Below are positions 7,612-16,685 of a stretch of 64,000 nucleotides of DNA, piece by piece; within the stretch, counting starts at the first letter, position 1; each line of letters begins with the position of its first letter. Below the pieces are notes generated by a model, which was not told the DNA's origin, made no database searches, and saw only the letters and a program-made list of their open reading frames with translations. The stretch covers positions 1,798,001 to 1,862,000 of the forward strand of contig CAWDDH010000003.1 in the NCBI GenBank assembly GCA_963801105.1. The letters run 5' to 3'. This stretch comes from JAENVU01 sp963801105. Its GTDB lineage: Bacteria > Actinomycetota > Acidimicrobiia > IMCC26256 > JAENVU01. The position numbers and the translations under genes are program-made.

Positions 7612-8862
7612 GTGACGAAGGAGATCCGCATCGACGACCTCGCCGCGCCGGTGCTGAACGACGTGCAGCGGATGGGTCTCGAGTACGGCGAACGCAAGCA
7701 CACCGACCTCAGCGTCGACGCGGTCTGCGCCGCCGCGGTCGAGCGCACCGGGCTCGACGACTTCGGGCCGGACGACTTCCGCGAGCGCCTGGACGTCCAA
7801 CTCGCCGAGATGGACGCCGATCCCGAGCGCACGGGCCTCGGTCGCATGCTGATGTTCGGCGACGCGGTCCGCTCGGCCGCCAACCGACTGCGGATCCACG
7901 ACCTGCTCACGCGCCACCCGGAGATCCTCGGGGTCGAGATCGCCGCGCCGGTGATCGTGATCGGCCTGCCGCGCTCGGGCACCACCCACCTGGTGAACCT
8001 GCTCGCGGCGGACACCCGGTTCCGATCCATGCCGCTGTGGGAGTCCTACGAGCCCGTGCCGGACCGGCACGAGGAGGCCGTCGACGGCGTGGATCCGCGC
8101 TGGACGCGGTGCCAGCAGACGTGGGCGGCGATGCAGGCGGGGGCGCCCTTCGTCGCGGCGATGCACCCGATGGAGCCCGACCACGTCCACGAGGAGATCG
8201 AGCTCCAGACGCCCGACTTCGCGAGCTACACCCATGAATGGGTCGTCCGCGCGCCGGCGTGGCGCGACTACTACCTCGCCCACGACCAGGCGCCGCACTA
8301 CGCCTACATGAAGCGGGTGCTGCAGATCCTCCAGTGGTATCGCCCTCGCGAGCGGTGGGTGCTGAAGTCCCCCCAGCACCTCGAGCAGATCGGACCGCTG
8401 CTCACGACGTTCCCCGACGCGACGATCGTCGTGACCCATCGCGACCCGGTCGCGGTCGTGCAGTCGACCATCACGATGCTCACCTACGGCGCGCGCGCCG
8501 CGTACCTCAGCCCGCGACCGGAGTGGTACCGCGACTACTGGACCGACCGGATCGGTCGCCTGCTCGACGCGTCGTTGCGTGACCGCCACCTGCTCCCGGT
8601 GGAGCGGACCGTCGACGTCTTCTTCGACGAGTACATGGCTGACGAGCTCGGCACGCTGCAACGCGTCTACGACGTCGCGGGCATCGAGCTGACCGACCCG
8701 GCGCGGGCCGAGATCGACGCGTACCGCACCGCCCACCCCCGGGGAAGAAAGGGCCGTGTCCTCTACGACCTGCGCCGCGACTTCTCCATCACTCCCGAGC
8801 AGGTGCGTACGCGCTTTGGTGCGTACCTGGACCAGTTCCCCGTCCGAATCGAGGTCACGTGA
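7612..8862 (+). CDS. sulfotransferase family protein
   Basis: 416 residues. The PAPS 5'-phosphosulfate loop GLPRSGTTHL is at about residues 118-127, and WVLKSPQHLEQIGPLL plus VTHRDPVAVVQSTITML form the 3'-phosphate-binding region; these are hallmarks of the large actinobacterial Stf-like sulfotransferases (Sulfotransfer_3 type). It should move a sulfo group from PAPS to a hydroxyl of a small or lipid acceptor. Start GTG 7612 lies seven bases after the SDR stop. The stop overlaps the start of an alkylsulfatase-like enzyme (GTGA), so opposite chemistries are encoded side by side. Confidence 0.85.
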   Translation: MTKEIRIDDLAAPVLNDVQRMGLEYGERKHTDLSVDAVCAAAVERTGLDDFGPDDFRERLDVQLAEMDADPERTGLGRMLMFGDAVRSAANRLRIHDLLTRHPEILGVEIAAPVIVIGLPRSGTTHLVNLLAADTRFRSMPLWESYEPVPDRHEEAVDGVDPRWTRCQQTWAAMQAGAPFVAAMHPMEPDHVHEEIELQTPDFASYTHEWVVRAPAWRDYYLAHDQAPHYAYMKRVLQILQWYRPRERWVLKSPQHLEQIGPLLTTFPDATIVVTHRDPVAVVQSTITMLTYGARAAYLSPRPEWYRDYWTDRIGRLLDASLRDRHLLPVERTVDVFFDEYMADELGTLQRVYDVAGIELTDPARAEIDAYRTAHPRGRKGRVLYDLRRDFSITPEQVRTRFGAYLDQFPVRIEVT

Positions 8863-10124
8863 GCATCCAGGACCAGGTCGACCACCTGATCGACACCCGC
8901 CCCGGACGCGAGCTGCTCGTGCCGACGTACGACGATGCCGCCCACCCGGTGGTCGACGGGCTCGTCTACCGCTCGGGGGGCACGACCGCCGCGTACCTGG
9001 TCCTCACGGATGCCGGCCGGGTGATCGTGAACACCGGCATGGGCTTCGAGGCGCCACACCACAAGCGGCTCTTCGATGCCGTCCGTCCCGGACCGACCCA
9101 CCACGTCATCACCACGCAGGCGCACGTCGATCACGTCGGCGGTGTCGACCTCTTCACGGGAGCCGGTACGACCTACCTGGCCCAGGCGAACAACCCGGCG
9201 TGCCAGGCCGACGATCGCCGGATCCAGGGTCTGCGCATGCGCACCGCCGGCATCTGGTTCGACATGCTCGGCACCGACGCGAAGCGCATCCACCAGGAGA
9301 ACCCGGGGGTGTCGATGACGCAATCGGTGCCGACGCCCGACATCACCTTCGACGAGCGCCTCGGACTCACCGTCGACGGGCTGCGTGTCGAGCTGCTCGC
9401 CGCGGTGGGGGAGACCGTCGATTGCTGCGTGGTCTGGCTCCCCGAGCACCGGGTCGCGCTGGTGAGCAATCTGTTCGGACCGCTGTTCCCGCACTTCCCG
9501 AACCTCAACACGATCCGCGGGGACAAGTACCGATTCGTGGAGCCCCAGCTCGCGACCAACCGCATGGTGCGCGAGCTACGGCCCGAGGTGCTCGTCACCG
9601 GCCGGCACGACCCGATCGTCGGCGCAGACCTGATCGAGGCGTCGCTGGAGCGATTGCACGGCGCGGTGACCTACGTGCACGACCGCGCCCTCGAAGGGTT
9701 CAACTCGGGGGCCGACGTCTGGACGTTGATGCGCGAGATCGAGCTCCCGCCCGAGCTCCGGGTCGGCCAGGGCTACGGCAAGGTCGCGTGGGCGGTGCGC
9801 ACGTTCTGGGAGGAGTACGTGGGCTGGTGCAAGCTGACGTCCACGACCGAGCTGTATCCCGATCCCGCGCCGGCGGCGCTCGGCGAGCTCGTCGACGCCG
9901 CCGGCATCGACGTCACGCTGGAGCGCGCCGAGGCCGCGCTCGCGCGCGGTGACGCGCCGCTCGCGATCCGCCTCGGCGAAGCGGTCGAGGCCGTCGAACC
10001 CACCCACCCACGCCTGCGCGTCGTGATGGCGGATGCCCACCGGTACCTGCTCGACCACGGCGGCGACGAGAGCTTCTGGGAGCACGGCTGGCTCCGCACC
10101 GAGCTCGACCGGTGGGAGCAGTAG
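8859..10124 (+). CDS. alkylsulfatase-like metallo-beta-lactamase protein
   Basis: 421 residues. The N-terminal two thirds is a metallo-beta-lactamase fold: VIVNTGMGFEAP, TTQAHVDHVGG (residues 85-95), PNLNTIRGDKYR and LVTGRHDPIVG, the last two being marks of the SdsA1-type alkylsulfatases; the C-terminal part (from VGWCKLTSTTELYP) resembles their alkylsulfatase dimerisation/tail region. The metal motif HxHxDH reads Q-A-H-V-D-H, so the first metal ligand His is Gln 87. The enzyme may use one metal, or act on another ester. GTG 8859 overlaps the sulfotransferase stop. Confidence 0.8.
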   Translation: MSIQDQVDHLIDTRPGRELLVPTYDDAAHPVVDGLVYRSGGTTAAYLVLTDAGRVIVNTGMGFEAPHHKRLFDAVRPGPTHHVITTQAHVDHVGGVDLFTGAGTTYLAQANNPACQADDRRIQGLRMRTAGIWFDMLGTDAKRIHQENPGVSMTQSVPTPDITFDERLGLTVDGLRVELLAAVGETVDCCVVWLPEHRVALVSNLFGPLFPHFPNLNTIRGDKYRFVEPQLATNRMVRELRPEVLVTGRHDPIVGADLIEASLERLHGAVTYVHDRALEGFNSGADVWTLMREIELPPELRVGQGYGKVAWAVRTFWEEYVGWCKLTSTTELYPDPAPAALGELVDAAGIDVTLERAEAALARGDAPLAIRLGEAVEAVEPTHPRLRVVMADAHRYLLDHGGDESFWEHGWLRTELDRWEQ

Positions 10125-10188
10125 GCCGCCACGCGGCTCGAGCGAAGGTCGCGCGCGGCATGGGGCCGAAGCGGGCAGACTCGCGCCC

Positions 10189-11379
10189 GTGACGGAGATC
10201 GATCTGCTGGCGCCGAGCTCCTTTGCCCACGGCCAGCCCCACGAGCAGTTCGCGTGGCTCCGGGAGCACGCCCCGGTGCACTGGCATCCCGAACCGGGGG
10301 CGGAAGGCTTCTGGGCCGTGACCCGTCACGCCGACGTGCGCGCGGTGGGGCGCGACCCGGCCACGTTCTCGTCGCGCCCGACCGTGATGATCACCGACGA
10401 CGCGATCGACCTCGGCGACCACCAGATGATGCTCATGACGGACCCGCCGCGGCACTCGGCGCTGCGCAAGGTCGTCAGCCGGGAGTTCGTGCCGAAGGTG
10501 GCGCAGGCGATGCGGCCGCGTATCGAAGCGCTCGCGACGCGCATCATCGACCAGGTGGCCGCCGCCGGTGCCTGCGACCTCGTCACCGACATCGCCGGCC
10601 TGATGCCGTCGTATGTCATCGCCGACATGCTCGGCATCCCGCACGAGGACGGGGTCGCGCTCTATGCGCTCACGGAGGCCATCCACGCCGCGCCCGAGAG
10701 CCAGGCCGCCGGTGCGGGGATGCACGCGGTGATCGAGATGTTCAACTACGCGAACGGCGTGTGGCAGGCACGTCGGGCGGAACCGTCCGACGATCTCGCC
10801 GGCATCATCGCCCACGCCACGGTCGACGGCGAGGACCTCGGCGTCATCGACTTCAACCTCTTCTTCCTGCTGCTCATCGACGCCGGTGGCGACACGACCC
10901 GCAACCTCGTCGCGGGTGGCATGGACGCGCTCTTCAGGCATCCCGAGCAGCTCGCGTGGCTCACCGAGGACCTCGACGCCCGGCTGGCGCCCGCGGTCGA
11001 GGAGCTGCTGCGGTGGGTGAGCCCGGTGGTGTACATGCGTCGGACCGCGCACCACGACACCGAGCTGCGGGGCGTGCCGATCGCGGCGGGCCAGAAGGTC
11101 GTCATGTACTACGGGTCGGCCAACCGCGACCCGGAAGCGTTCGGGCCGACGGCCGGGGTGCTCGACCTCGGCCGCAGCCCCAACGACCACATCGCGTTCG
11201 GTGGTGGGGGGCCGCACTTCTGTCTCGGCGCGCACATCGCGCGCGTGGAGATCCACGCACTGCTCCGCGAGCTACTGACCCGTTGCGCCGACCTGCGTCC
11301 GGCGGGGGAGACGGAATGGCTCCCGTCGACGTTCATCTCCGGTCCGAAGCGGCTGCCGATCACCTACCGAGCCGGCTGA
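10189..11379 (+). CDS. cytochrome P450
   Basis: 396 residues, usual size for a soluble bacterial P450. Oxygen-binding helix LIDAGGDTTRN (about residues 228-238) and haem-binding FGGGGPHFCLGAHIARVE with Cys 345 are intact. The N-terminal region MTDPPRHSALRKVVSREFVP is like CYP125/CYP142-type lipid and steroid hydroxylases, but the family cannot be fixed by eye. Start GTG 10189 is chosen because the upstream frame overlaps the preceding gene. It follows the sulfatase-like gene by 64 bases and ends convergent with a MaoC hydratase. Confidence 0.9.
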   Translation: MTEIDLLAPSSFAHGQPHEQFAWLREHAPVHWHPEPGAEGFWAVTRHADVRAVGRDPATFSSRPTVMITDDAIDLGDHQMMLMTDPPRHSALRKVVSREFVPKVAQAMRPRIEALATRIIDQVAAAGACDLVTDIAGLMPSYVIADMLGIPHEDGVALYALTEAIHAAPESQAAGAGMHAVIEMFNYANGVWQARRAEPSDDLAGIIAHATVDGEDLGVIDFNLFFLLLIDAGGDTTRNLVAGGMDALFRHPEQLAWLTEDLDARLAPAVEELLRWVSPVVYMRRTAHHDTELRGVPIAAGQKVVMYYGSANRDPEAFGPTAGVLDLGRSPNDHIAFGGGGPHFCLGAHIARVEIHALLRELLTRCADLRPAGETEWLPSTFISGPKRLPITYRAG

Positions 11380-11393
11380 CGCCGCGCGGGCGG

Positions 11394-11876
11394 TCAGGCG
11401 TAGACGGTCCGCGTGAGCCACTCGGCGACCAGCGCGGGCTTCTCCTCGCCCTCGATCTCGACCGTGAAGTTGCGGGTCACCTCGACCATGGTGCCCTTGA
11501 GCTCGACGTTCGAGGTCACCGCGCGCGCCCGGATGCGCGAACCGACCTTGACCGGGCTCACGAACCGAACCTTGTTGAACCCGTAGTTGATGCCCATCAG
11601 GATGCCCTCGTACTTCGCGGGGTCGGGCGGCGCGGCGCTGGCGCCTGCGGCGAGATGGGTCAGCATCGAGAGGGTCAGGAACCCGTGGGCGATCGTGCCG
11701 CCGAACGGGGTGGCCGCGGCCCGCTCGGGGTCGACGTGGATGAACTGGTGGTCGTGGGTGACGTCGGCGAACTGGTTCACCTGGTCCTGGGTCACCTCGA
11801 ACCATTCGCCGGTGCCCTCGTCAGTGCCGATGTCGGCCTGGAACAGCTGAAATGCCTTCGCGGCTGCGTCGCTCAT
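11394..11876 (-). CDS. MaoC-like (R)-specific enoyl-CoA hydratase
   Basis: 160 residues, a single hot-dog fold. The hydratase motif VTHDHQFIHVDPERA carries the catalytic Asp/His pair, followed by FGGTIAHGFLTLSML; these are the signature of R-hydratases that add water to trans-2-enoyl-CoA. Such enzymes act in fatty acid breakdown, steroid side-chain breakdown or polyester precursor supply. Start ATG 11876 (MSDAAAKAF) is preferred to the GTG at 11885. Convergent with the P450 gene. Confidence 0.9.
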   Translation of the reverse strand: MSDAAAKAFQLFQADIGTDEGTGEWFEVTQDQVNQFADVTHDHQFIHVDPERAAATPFGGTIAHGFLTLSMLTHLAAGASAAPPDPAKYEGILMGINYGFNKVRFVSPVKVGSRIRARAVTSNVELKGTMVEVTRNFTVEIEGEEKPALVAEWLTRTVYA

Positions 11877-12013
11877 GGGTCGCACTCTAGGAGGCGCGAG
11901 GTCGGGACCCGGGCGACAGACGGATGGGTCCAGGCTCGCGTGCTCGATTGCGCTCTTCGCCGCTCGATATCGTCGGCCCGCGCCGGGCGGACCGGCCGGA
12001 GGGAAGCTGGCGG

Positions 12014-13078
12014 ATGGACGATCAGAAGCTCCAGATGTTCTCGTTCCTCGTCTTCAGCAAGCTCGAAGGCGCGGTGACGACGGGGATGATCCACCTCGGC
12101 GACAAGCTCGGGCTCTACTCGGCGATGCGGGCCGCGGGCGGGCCGCTGCACGCGGACGAGCTCGCGCAGCGGGCCGGGCTCCACGAGCGTTGGGTCCGCG
12201 AATGGGCCTACAACCAGGCGGCCGCGCGGATCATCCAGTGCGACGACGAGGAGCGATTCTCACTCTCCGACGAGGCGGCGGCGGTGCTGGCGACGCCCGA
12301 CCACCCTGCCTACGGGATGGGCATGTTCCACCGGTTCCCCAACACGATGGACGCGTTGCGGGCGATGCCGGAAAGCTTCCGGACCGGGGTCGGCCACGAC
12401 TACGACAGTCATGGCCCGGAAGCCGCGGTGGGCATCGAGCGCTCGTTCGAGCCGTGGAACCGCACGAACCTGCTCCCGGTCGTGCTGCCCGCGCTCGAGG
12501 GTGTGAGCGAGCGACTCGCGGCCGGGACGACGGTCGCCGACGTGGGCTGCGGCGCCGGGGGCGCGCTGCTGCTGATGGCCGGGGCGTTCCCGAACAGCCG
12601 CTTCCGCGGGTACGACATCAGCCGCCACGCGCTCGCCCGCGCCGAGGAGAAGCGCACGGAGGCCGGTGCGTCCAACGTCTCGTTCCTCGACCCGCGTGAG
12701 GAGCCACTGCCGGATGACGGATCGATCGGGTTCATCACGACGTTCGACTGCATCCACGACATGACGCATCCGTTCGCGATGATGCAGACCCTGCGCCGGG
12801 CCATCGCCGACGACGGGACGTGGCTCCTCGTCGACATCAAGGCCCACGACACGTTCGCGCTGAACGCGACGAAGAACCCGATGGCGTCGCTGATGTACGG
12901 CATCAGCGTCCTGTCGTGCATGTCCTCCGCGATGTCGGCGCCCGACGGCGCCGGGCTCGGGACCCTCGGTCTGTCCCCGGCGAAGGCCGAGGAGATGGCA
13001 CGGGCGGCGGGCTTCAGCCGCTTCCGCCGGCTCGACGTCGACCACCCGGTCAACGCGTTCTACGAGATCCGCCCCTGA
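12014..13078 (+). CDS. class I SAM-dependent methyltransferase with N-terminal winged helix
   Basis: 354 residues. Residues 1-90 form a winged-helix-like dimerisation region (HADELAQRAGLHERWVREW) and the C-terminal two thirds is a Rossmann methyltransferase with motif I VADVGCGAGGALLLM, the acidic loop RGYDIS and FDCIHDMTHP. The layout is like O-methyltransferases and the Rv2258c-type proteins of mycobacteria. The substrate is unknown; hydroxylated products of the adjoining P450 operon are a candidate by position only. ATG 12014 follows GGAGGGA. Confidence 0.8.
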   Translation: MDDQKLQMFSFLVFSKLEGAVTTGMIHLGDKLGLYSAMRAAGGPLHADELAQRAGLHERWVREWAYNQAAARIIQCDDEERFSLSDEAAAVLATPDHPAYGMGMFHRFPNTMDALRAMPESFRTGVGHDYDSHGPEAAVGIERSFEPWNRTNLLPVVLPALEGVSERLAAGTTVADVGCGAGGALLLMAGAFPNSRFRGYDISRHALARAEEKRTEAGASNVSFLDPREEPLPDDGSIGFITTFDCIHDMTHPFAMMQTLRRAIADDGTWLLVDIKAHDTFALNATKNPMASLMYGISVLSCMSSAMSAPDGAGLGTLGLSPAKAEEMARAAGFSRFRRLDVDHPVNAFYEIRP

Positions 13079-13088
13079 CCATCACGCG

Positions 13089-13577
13089 TCAGCCGGCGCG
13101 GATCAGCTTGACGCAGAGCAGCTTCGAGAGGTTGAGGAGCAGCTTCGCGGCGAGGTTCGCGTCCTCGGCGATTATCTTCCGGAGCGCGCCCTCGCTCAGG
13201 CTGAGGATGCGGGTGCCGTCGGTGGCGGCGTGGACGTCGAAGGACCGGGGTTGCTCGAGGAGGAACGCCACTTCCCCGAACACGTCGCCGGCGCTCAGCA
13301 CGTTCACGATCGTGTCGTCGTCGCGCACTTCGAGGGTGCCGTCGAGCACGACGAAGATTTTGCGGGCAGTTCCGCCCCGCTTGAGGACCCGGTCACGGGC
13401 CGCGCACTCGATGATCGTGCTGCGCGCGATGCACCGTTGCGACTCGTCGTCGGTGAGCCCGTCGAACACGGAGAGTCGCTGCGCATCGAGCTCGTCGAGG
13501 GTCTGACGGATCTCGCTCCAGTGCTCGCCGGGCGATGACAGGATCTCGCTCCGCACCGACCCTCCGCGCGCCAGCAC
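13089..13577 (-). CDS. cyclic-nucleotide-binding domain protein, no output domain
   Basis: 162 residues, a single CRP-like beta-roll (about residues 35-140) without a DNA-binding domain. The phosphate-binding cassette reads FGEVAFLLEQPRSFDV; the usual small residue after PR-T/S is Phe, so cNMP binding may be lost or changed. GTG start at 13577. It lies 46 bases downstream of the SulP transporter on the same strand, and a second stand-alone domain protein is at 16206. Confidence 0.8.
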   Translation of the reverse strand: MLARGGSVRSEILSSPGEHWSEIRQTLDELDAQRLSVFDGLTDDESQRCIARSTIIECAARDRVLKRGGTARKIFVVLDGTLEVRDDDTIVNVLSAGDVFGEVAFLLEQPRSFDVHAATDGTRILSLSEGALRKIIAEDANLAAKLLLNLSKLLCVKLIRAG

Positions 13578-13623
13578 CGGCGCGGCGGTCCCCCGACGCT
13601 GCCGATGCCATGCACCGCCGCCG

Positions 13624-15324
13624 TCAGGTGGATGGCGGTCCCGGATCGGATCCTCCCCGATACCCGGTGTCGATCCACTGTTCGGCGTCCTGGTGCGCGC
13701 GTCGCAAGGTCGCGCCGAGCCACTCGTCCGCCGGGTAGATGTTCGTGGCGCCGATCACCTCGACGAGATTCGCGGCGTGCAGCTGGTCGAGGACCCGATC
13801 ACTGGCCGAGACGAGCACGAGCTTGCTGCCGACCGCGGTCAACGCCGCGTGGTAGCGCCGGAGCACCTCCATCAACGTGGAGCCGAGATCCTCGAAACCA
13901 CGGAGCCGAACGATCACGACAGCGTTGGTCGATGTCGGCGCGATGACCGGGAGCGCCTGCTCGAAGACCTGCGCCGATGCGAAGAAGAGGCTGCCGTAAG
14001 GCTGCAGGACGAGCACCTGGTCGGCGGGGACGAACTCGGGTGGCCCGGTCTCGCGGAGATTGCCGCTCTCGTCGACCACCCATTGCGCGACGGTCACGCG
14101 GTTCGAGCGACTGACGATGAACAGGATCATCGAGATGCCGACGCCGACGAGGACCGCATACTGGAGAGGGATGACCATCGTGAGCACGAAGGTCACCGTC
14201 ATCACCACGGCCTGCACCGAGCCGGTTCGCCAGACGGCGCGGATCTCGGTCGGCTTCACGGTGCGTACACCGACGACCACGAGCAGGCCCGCGAGGGCGG
14301 ACATGGCCACGTGGTCCACGACCGGCGCGAACGCCACGATCACGATCGCCATCACGAGTCCCGCGATGAGCAATGCGGCACGGCTGCGGGCACCGGCGGT
14401 CTTGACCAGCGACGAGGCCGACATCGAGCCGCCGACCGGCATGCCCTGGAACAACCCCGCGGCGAGGTTGCCGGCACCCTGGCCGATGAAGTCCCGGGAG
14501 GCATCCGGGTAGGTGCCGTCGGGGTTGGGGAACCCGGTCGAGATCGCTGAGCCCTGCACCAGCCCGACGAACACGAGCGACGCTGCCGGGATCAGCAGCG
14601 TCGGGATCAGTCGAAGCTCGGGCAGCATCGGAGCCGGGAGGCCCCTCGGGATCTGGGCGATGTCGGCGAGTTGGGCGACGTCCCATCCGAAGGCCACGAC
14701 CGCACCCGAGGTCACTGCGAGGCCGATCACCATCCCGAGTGGTCCGAGCCGTGTTCGTTCCAGGACCACGATCAATGCGATCGTCGCGATTCCCACCGCG
14801 AGCGTCGCCCAACTCGTCTCCCCGAGGTTGACGACGTGGTCGAACGCCCGCGCGACCCGATTCGCACCCTGGCCCTCGTACCCGGTGAGGTTGTCCAGTT
14901 GCCCGAGCACGATGTTCACGCCGACGGCCGAGATGAAGCCCACGGTCACCGCGCGGGACACGAAGCGCAGGAGGAACCCGAGCTTCAACACGCCCGCGGC
15001 GATCATCAACGCGCCGGTCACGATCGAGAGGGTGAACAACGCCCGGCTCGGGTCGTCGTTGCCGTGGACCGCGCCGACGTCGGCCACGATGATCGCCATG
15101 GCGCCGGTCGCCTGGACCGCCATGAACGACGACGAGGTGAAGAGGCCACCCGCGAAGGTCCCGAAGAGATAGCCGTGGAGTCCGAAAATCGGATTGACGC
15201 CGGCCAGGAGGCCGCCGGCCAGGCCGTCGGGCACGCTCTCCACGCCCAGCACCAAGCCTGCGGTCGCATCGGCGCGCAGCGTCCCGCGCCGGAACTGTGA
15301 CCGGAATCCGTTGAGTGCTCGCAC
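13624..15324 (-). CDS. SulP-family anion transporter with STAS domain
   Basis: 566 residues. Residues 1-410 hold the SulP membrane core, starting with ADATAGLVLGVESVPDGLAGGLLAGV and continuing through RDFIGQGAGNLAAGLFQGMPVGGSMSASSLV; residues 440-550 form a cytosolic STAS domain (VVIVRLRGFEDLGSTLMEVL). The family moves sulfate, bicarbonate or other anions. Substrate is not clear. It is transcribed toward the cyclic-nucleotide-binding protein with a 46-base gap, and that protein may be a regulatory partner. Confidence 0.85.
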   Translation of the reverse strand: MRALNGFRSQFRRGTLRADATAGLVLGVESVPDGLAGGLLAGVNPIFGLHGYLFGTFAGGLFTSSSFMAVQATGAMAIIVADVGAVHGNDDPSRALFTLSIVTGALMIAAGVLKLGFLLRFVSRAVTVGFISAVGVNIVLGQLDNLTGYEGQGANRVARAFDHVVNLGETSWATLAVGIATIALIVVLERTRLGPLGMVIGLAVTSGAVVAFGWDVAQLADIAQIPRGLPAPMLPELRLIPTLLIPAASLVFVGLVQGSAISTGFPNPDGTYPDASRDFIGQGAGNLAAGLFQGMPVGGSMSASSLVKTAGARSRAALLIAGLVMAIVIVAFAPVVDHVAMSALAGLLVVVGVRTVKPTEIRAVWRTGSVQAVVMTVTFVLTMVIPLQYAVLVGVGISMILFIVSRSNRVTVAQWVVDESGNLRETGPPEFVPADQVLVLQPYGSLFFASAQVFEQALPVIAPTSTNAVVIVRLRGFEDLGSTLMEVLRRYHAALTAVGSKLVLVSASDRVLDQLHAANLVEVIGATNIYPADEWLGATLRRAHQDAEQWIDTGYRGGSDPGPPST

Positions 15325-15430
15325 GGGCTAGTGCCTGCCGATCGATCCCGTGGACCGCGAGTGGTCGCGGCGGCGGATCCCGGCTGGGTGCTCGACGCTG
15401 GTCACTGCGCCAGCGTGCCACATGCGATTC

Positions 15431-15474
15431 GCGCGCCGGTGCGCATCCGCGCCCCCGAGCGGGAGCCGGCGCGC
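15431..15474. terminator. inverted repeat after the cyclase remnant
   Basis: GCGCGCCGG at 15431-15439 pairs exactly with CCGGCGCGC at 15466-15474, loop 26 bases. It lies downstream (minus strand) of the decayed cyclase. No T-run follows; an intrinsic terminator role is only possible. Confidence 0.3.
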
Positions 15475-15510
15475 AGGGCGCCGTCCACGACCAATGACCG
15501 ACCCGACCGC

Positions 15511-16112
15511 TCAGGCGTCGCGGTGCGCCGCTTCCAGTTCGTCGAGCTGGGTCAACCAGACGTCGAACCCGAGCGCGGAGGCGTGGTCCCGGGCCTCGGC
15601 GAGCAACTCGGCGAAGCGGGCATCGTCGCACCGTGATCCACGGCGGAGCTCGGCCCGTGCCTCGCGATACGGGACGTCCGCGGGCAGGACGACGTTGCCC
15701 TGCGCATCGAGTTCGCGCCGGGCGAGGCCGAACCACTCCTGCGCTTCGTCGTACCGGTCGGTGAGGCCGAGGAGGACGGCATGGCCTCGCCGACGGGCTC
15801 CAGGTCGTGGCTGCCACGCCCGCGCGCCATCGCCTTGACGAGTGCCGAACACAGGATCTGGTTCGGCTCGGCGGTTGCCTCGAGACGCGCGGCCTCGACG
15901 ACCGGCATTCCGAAGCAGTCTCCGTCGTCCCACGAGACGTCGCCCACCGATACGCCGATGCGGATCCGCAGGGTCTCGCTCTGCTCCCGACCGAGCCGGT
16001 GCGCGGCCTGCTGCATCGCGACCGTCGCCGACAACGCGTCGGACGCGGACTCGAACGTGCAGAGCAATCCGTCACCGCCGCCCTTGACGACCCGGCCCCC
16101 GTGCTCGACCGC
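15511..16112 (-). pseudogene. class III adenylate/guanylate cyclase remnant with TPR-like tail
   Basis: From about 16109 the minus strand reads VEHGGRVVKGGGDGLLCTFESASDAL, then RIGVSVGDVSW, DGDCFGMPVVEAARLEATAEP and HDLEPVGEAM, the second half of a class III nucleotide cyclase domain. The first half, with the first metal-binding Asp and its start codon, is absent. Near 15780 the frame changes and continues as LTDRYDEAQEWFGLARRELDAQG to TGA at 15511, like the C-terminal repeat region of cyclase/ATPase regulators. Truncation plus deletion and frameshift make it non-functional. The upstream end abuts the promoter of a cNMP-binding gene. Confidence 0.75.
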
Positions 16113-16205
16113 GCCGCCGCCGCCGAAGCGGGCAGGCGTCACAGCACGCTGCCTCGCGGCCACCTGACGGTAGGGTCCTCGCGTACCGGGACAGGAGGGA
16201 AGGCA

Positions 16206-16625
16206 ATGGGGGCACAATCGGTCGAGGATCGCCTCGCCGAGGTCCCGCTCTTCAGCGGGCTCTCGAAGAAGCACGTGCGCGCGTTGGCCGGACTCGTCAC
16301 GCCGGTCTCCGTCAAGGCAGGACGCGAGTTCATGCGCGAGGGCGAGATCGGGCAGGAGTTCTTCGTCGTCATCTCCGGCGAGGCACGGATCCTTCACGGC
16401 GGTGAGGTCATCGCGGTGCGGGGTCCGGGCGACTTCTTCGGCGAGATCGCGCTGCTCCTCGACCGACCTCGGACGGCGTCGGTCGTCGCCCAGACCGACA
16501 TGGAGCTCGAAGTCATCGCGCGCCGAGACTTCAAGGTCTTCCTCAGTGACCATCCCGAGATGCAGGAGCCACTGCTCACGGCGGCGGCGCGCCGCGTCGC
16601 GGAGCTCGAGGGTCCCACTCGATAG
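16206..16625 (+). CDS. cyclic-nucleotide-binding domain protein (single domain)
   Basis: 139 residues: N-terminal helix VEDRLAEVPLFSGLSKKHVRALA, a beta-roll and the phosphate-binding cassette FGEIALLLDRPRTASVVA, which has all usual cNMP-contacting positions. No DNA-binding domain, so it is a sensor or a regulatory subunit working through another protein. ATG 16206 follows GGAGGGAAG. It is the better-preserved of the two such proteins in this region. Confidence 0.85.
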   Translation: MGAQSVEDRLAEVPLFSGLSKKHVRALAGLVTPVSVKAGREFMREGEIGQEFFVVISGEARILHGGEVIAVRGPGDFFGEIALLLDRPRTASVVAQTDMELEVIARRDFKVFLSDHPEMQEPLLTAAARRVAELEGPTR

Positions 16626-16685
16626 CTCGGAGCACGGACGGCCACGGCGGCCGATGACCGGATTCGCCCGTCAGGACGTCGCGCG

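Noticed and set aside
10254..12077. 607-residue open frame over the P450 gene
   Set aside because: Frame shadow of P450; the real frame has the haem-binding motif.
13799..16075. 758-residue open frame on the minus strand across SulP and the cyclase remnant
   Set aside because: Arg/Pro-rich shadow of the real genes in another frame, common in very GC-rich DNA.
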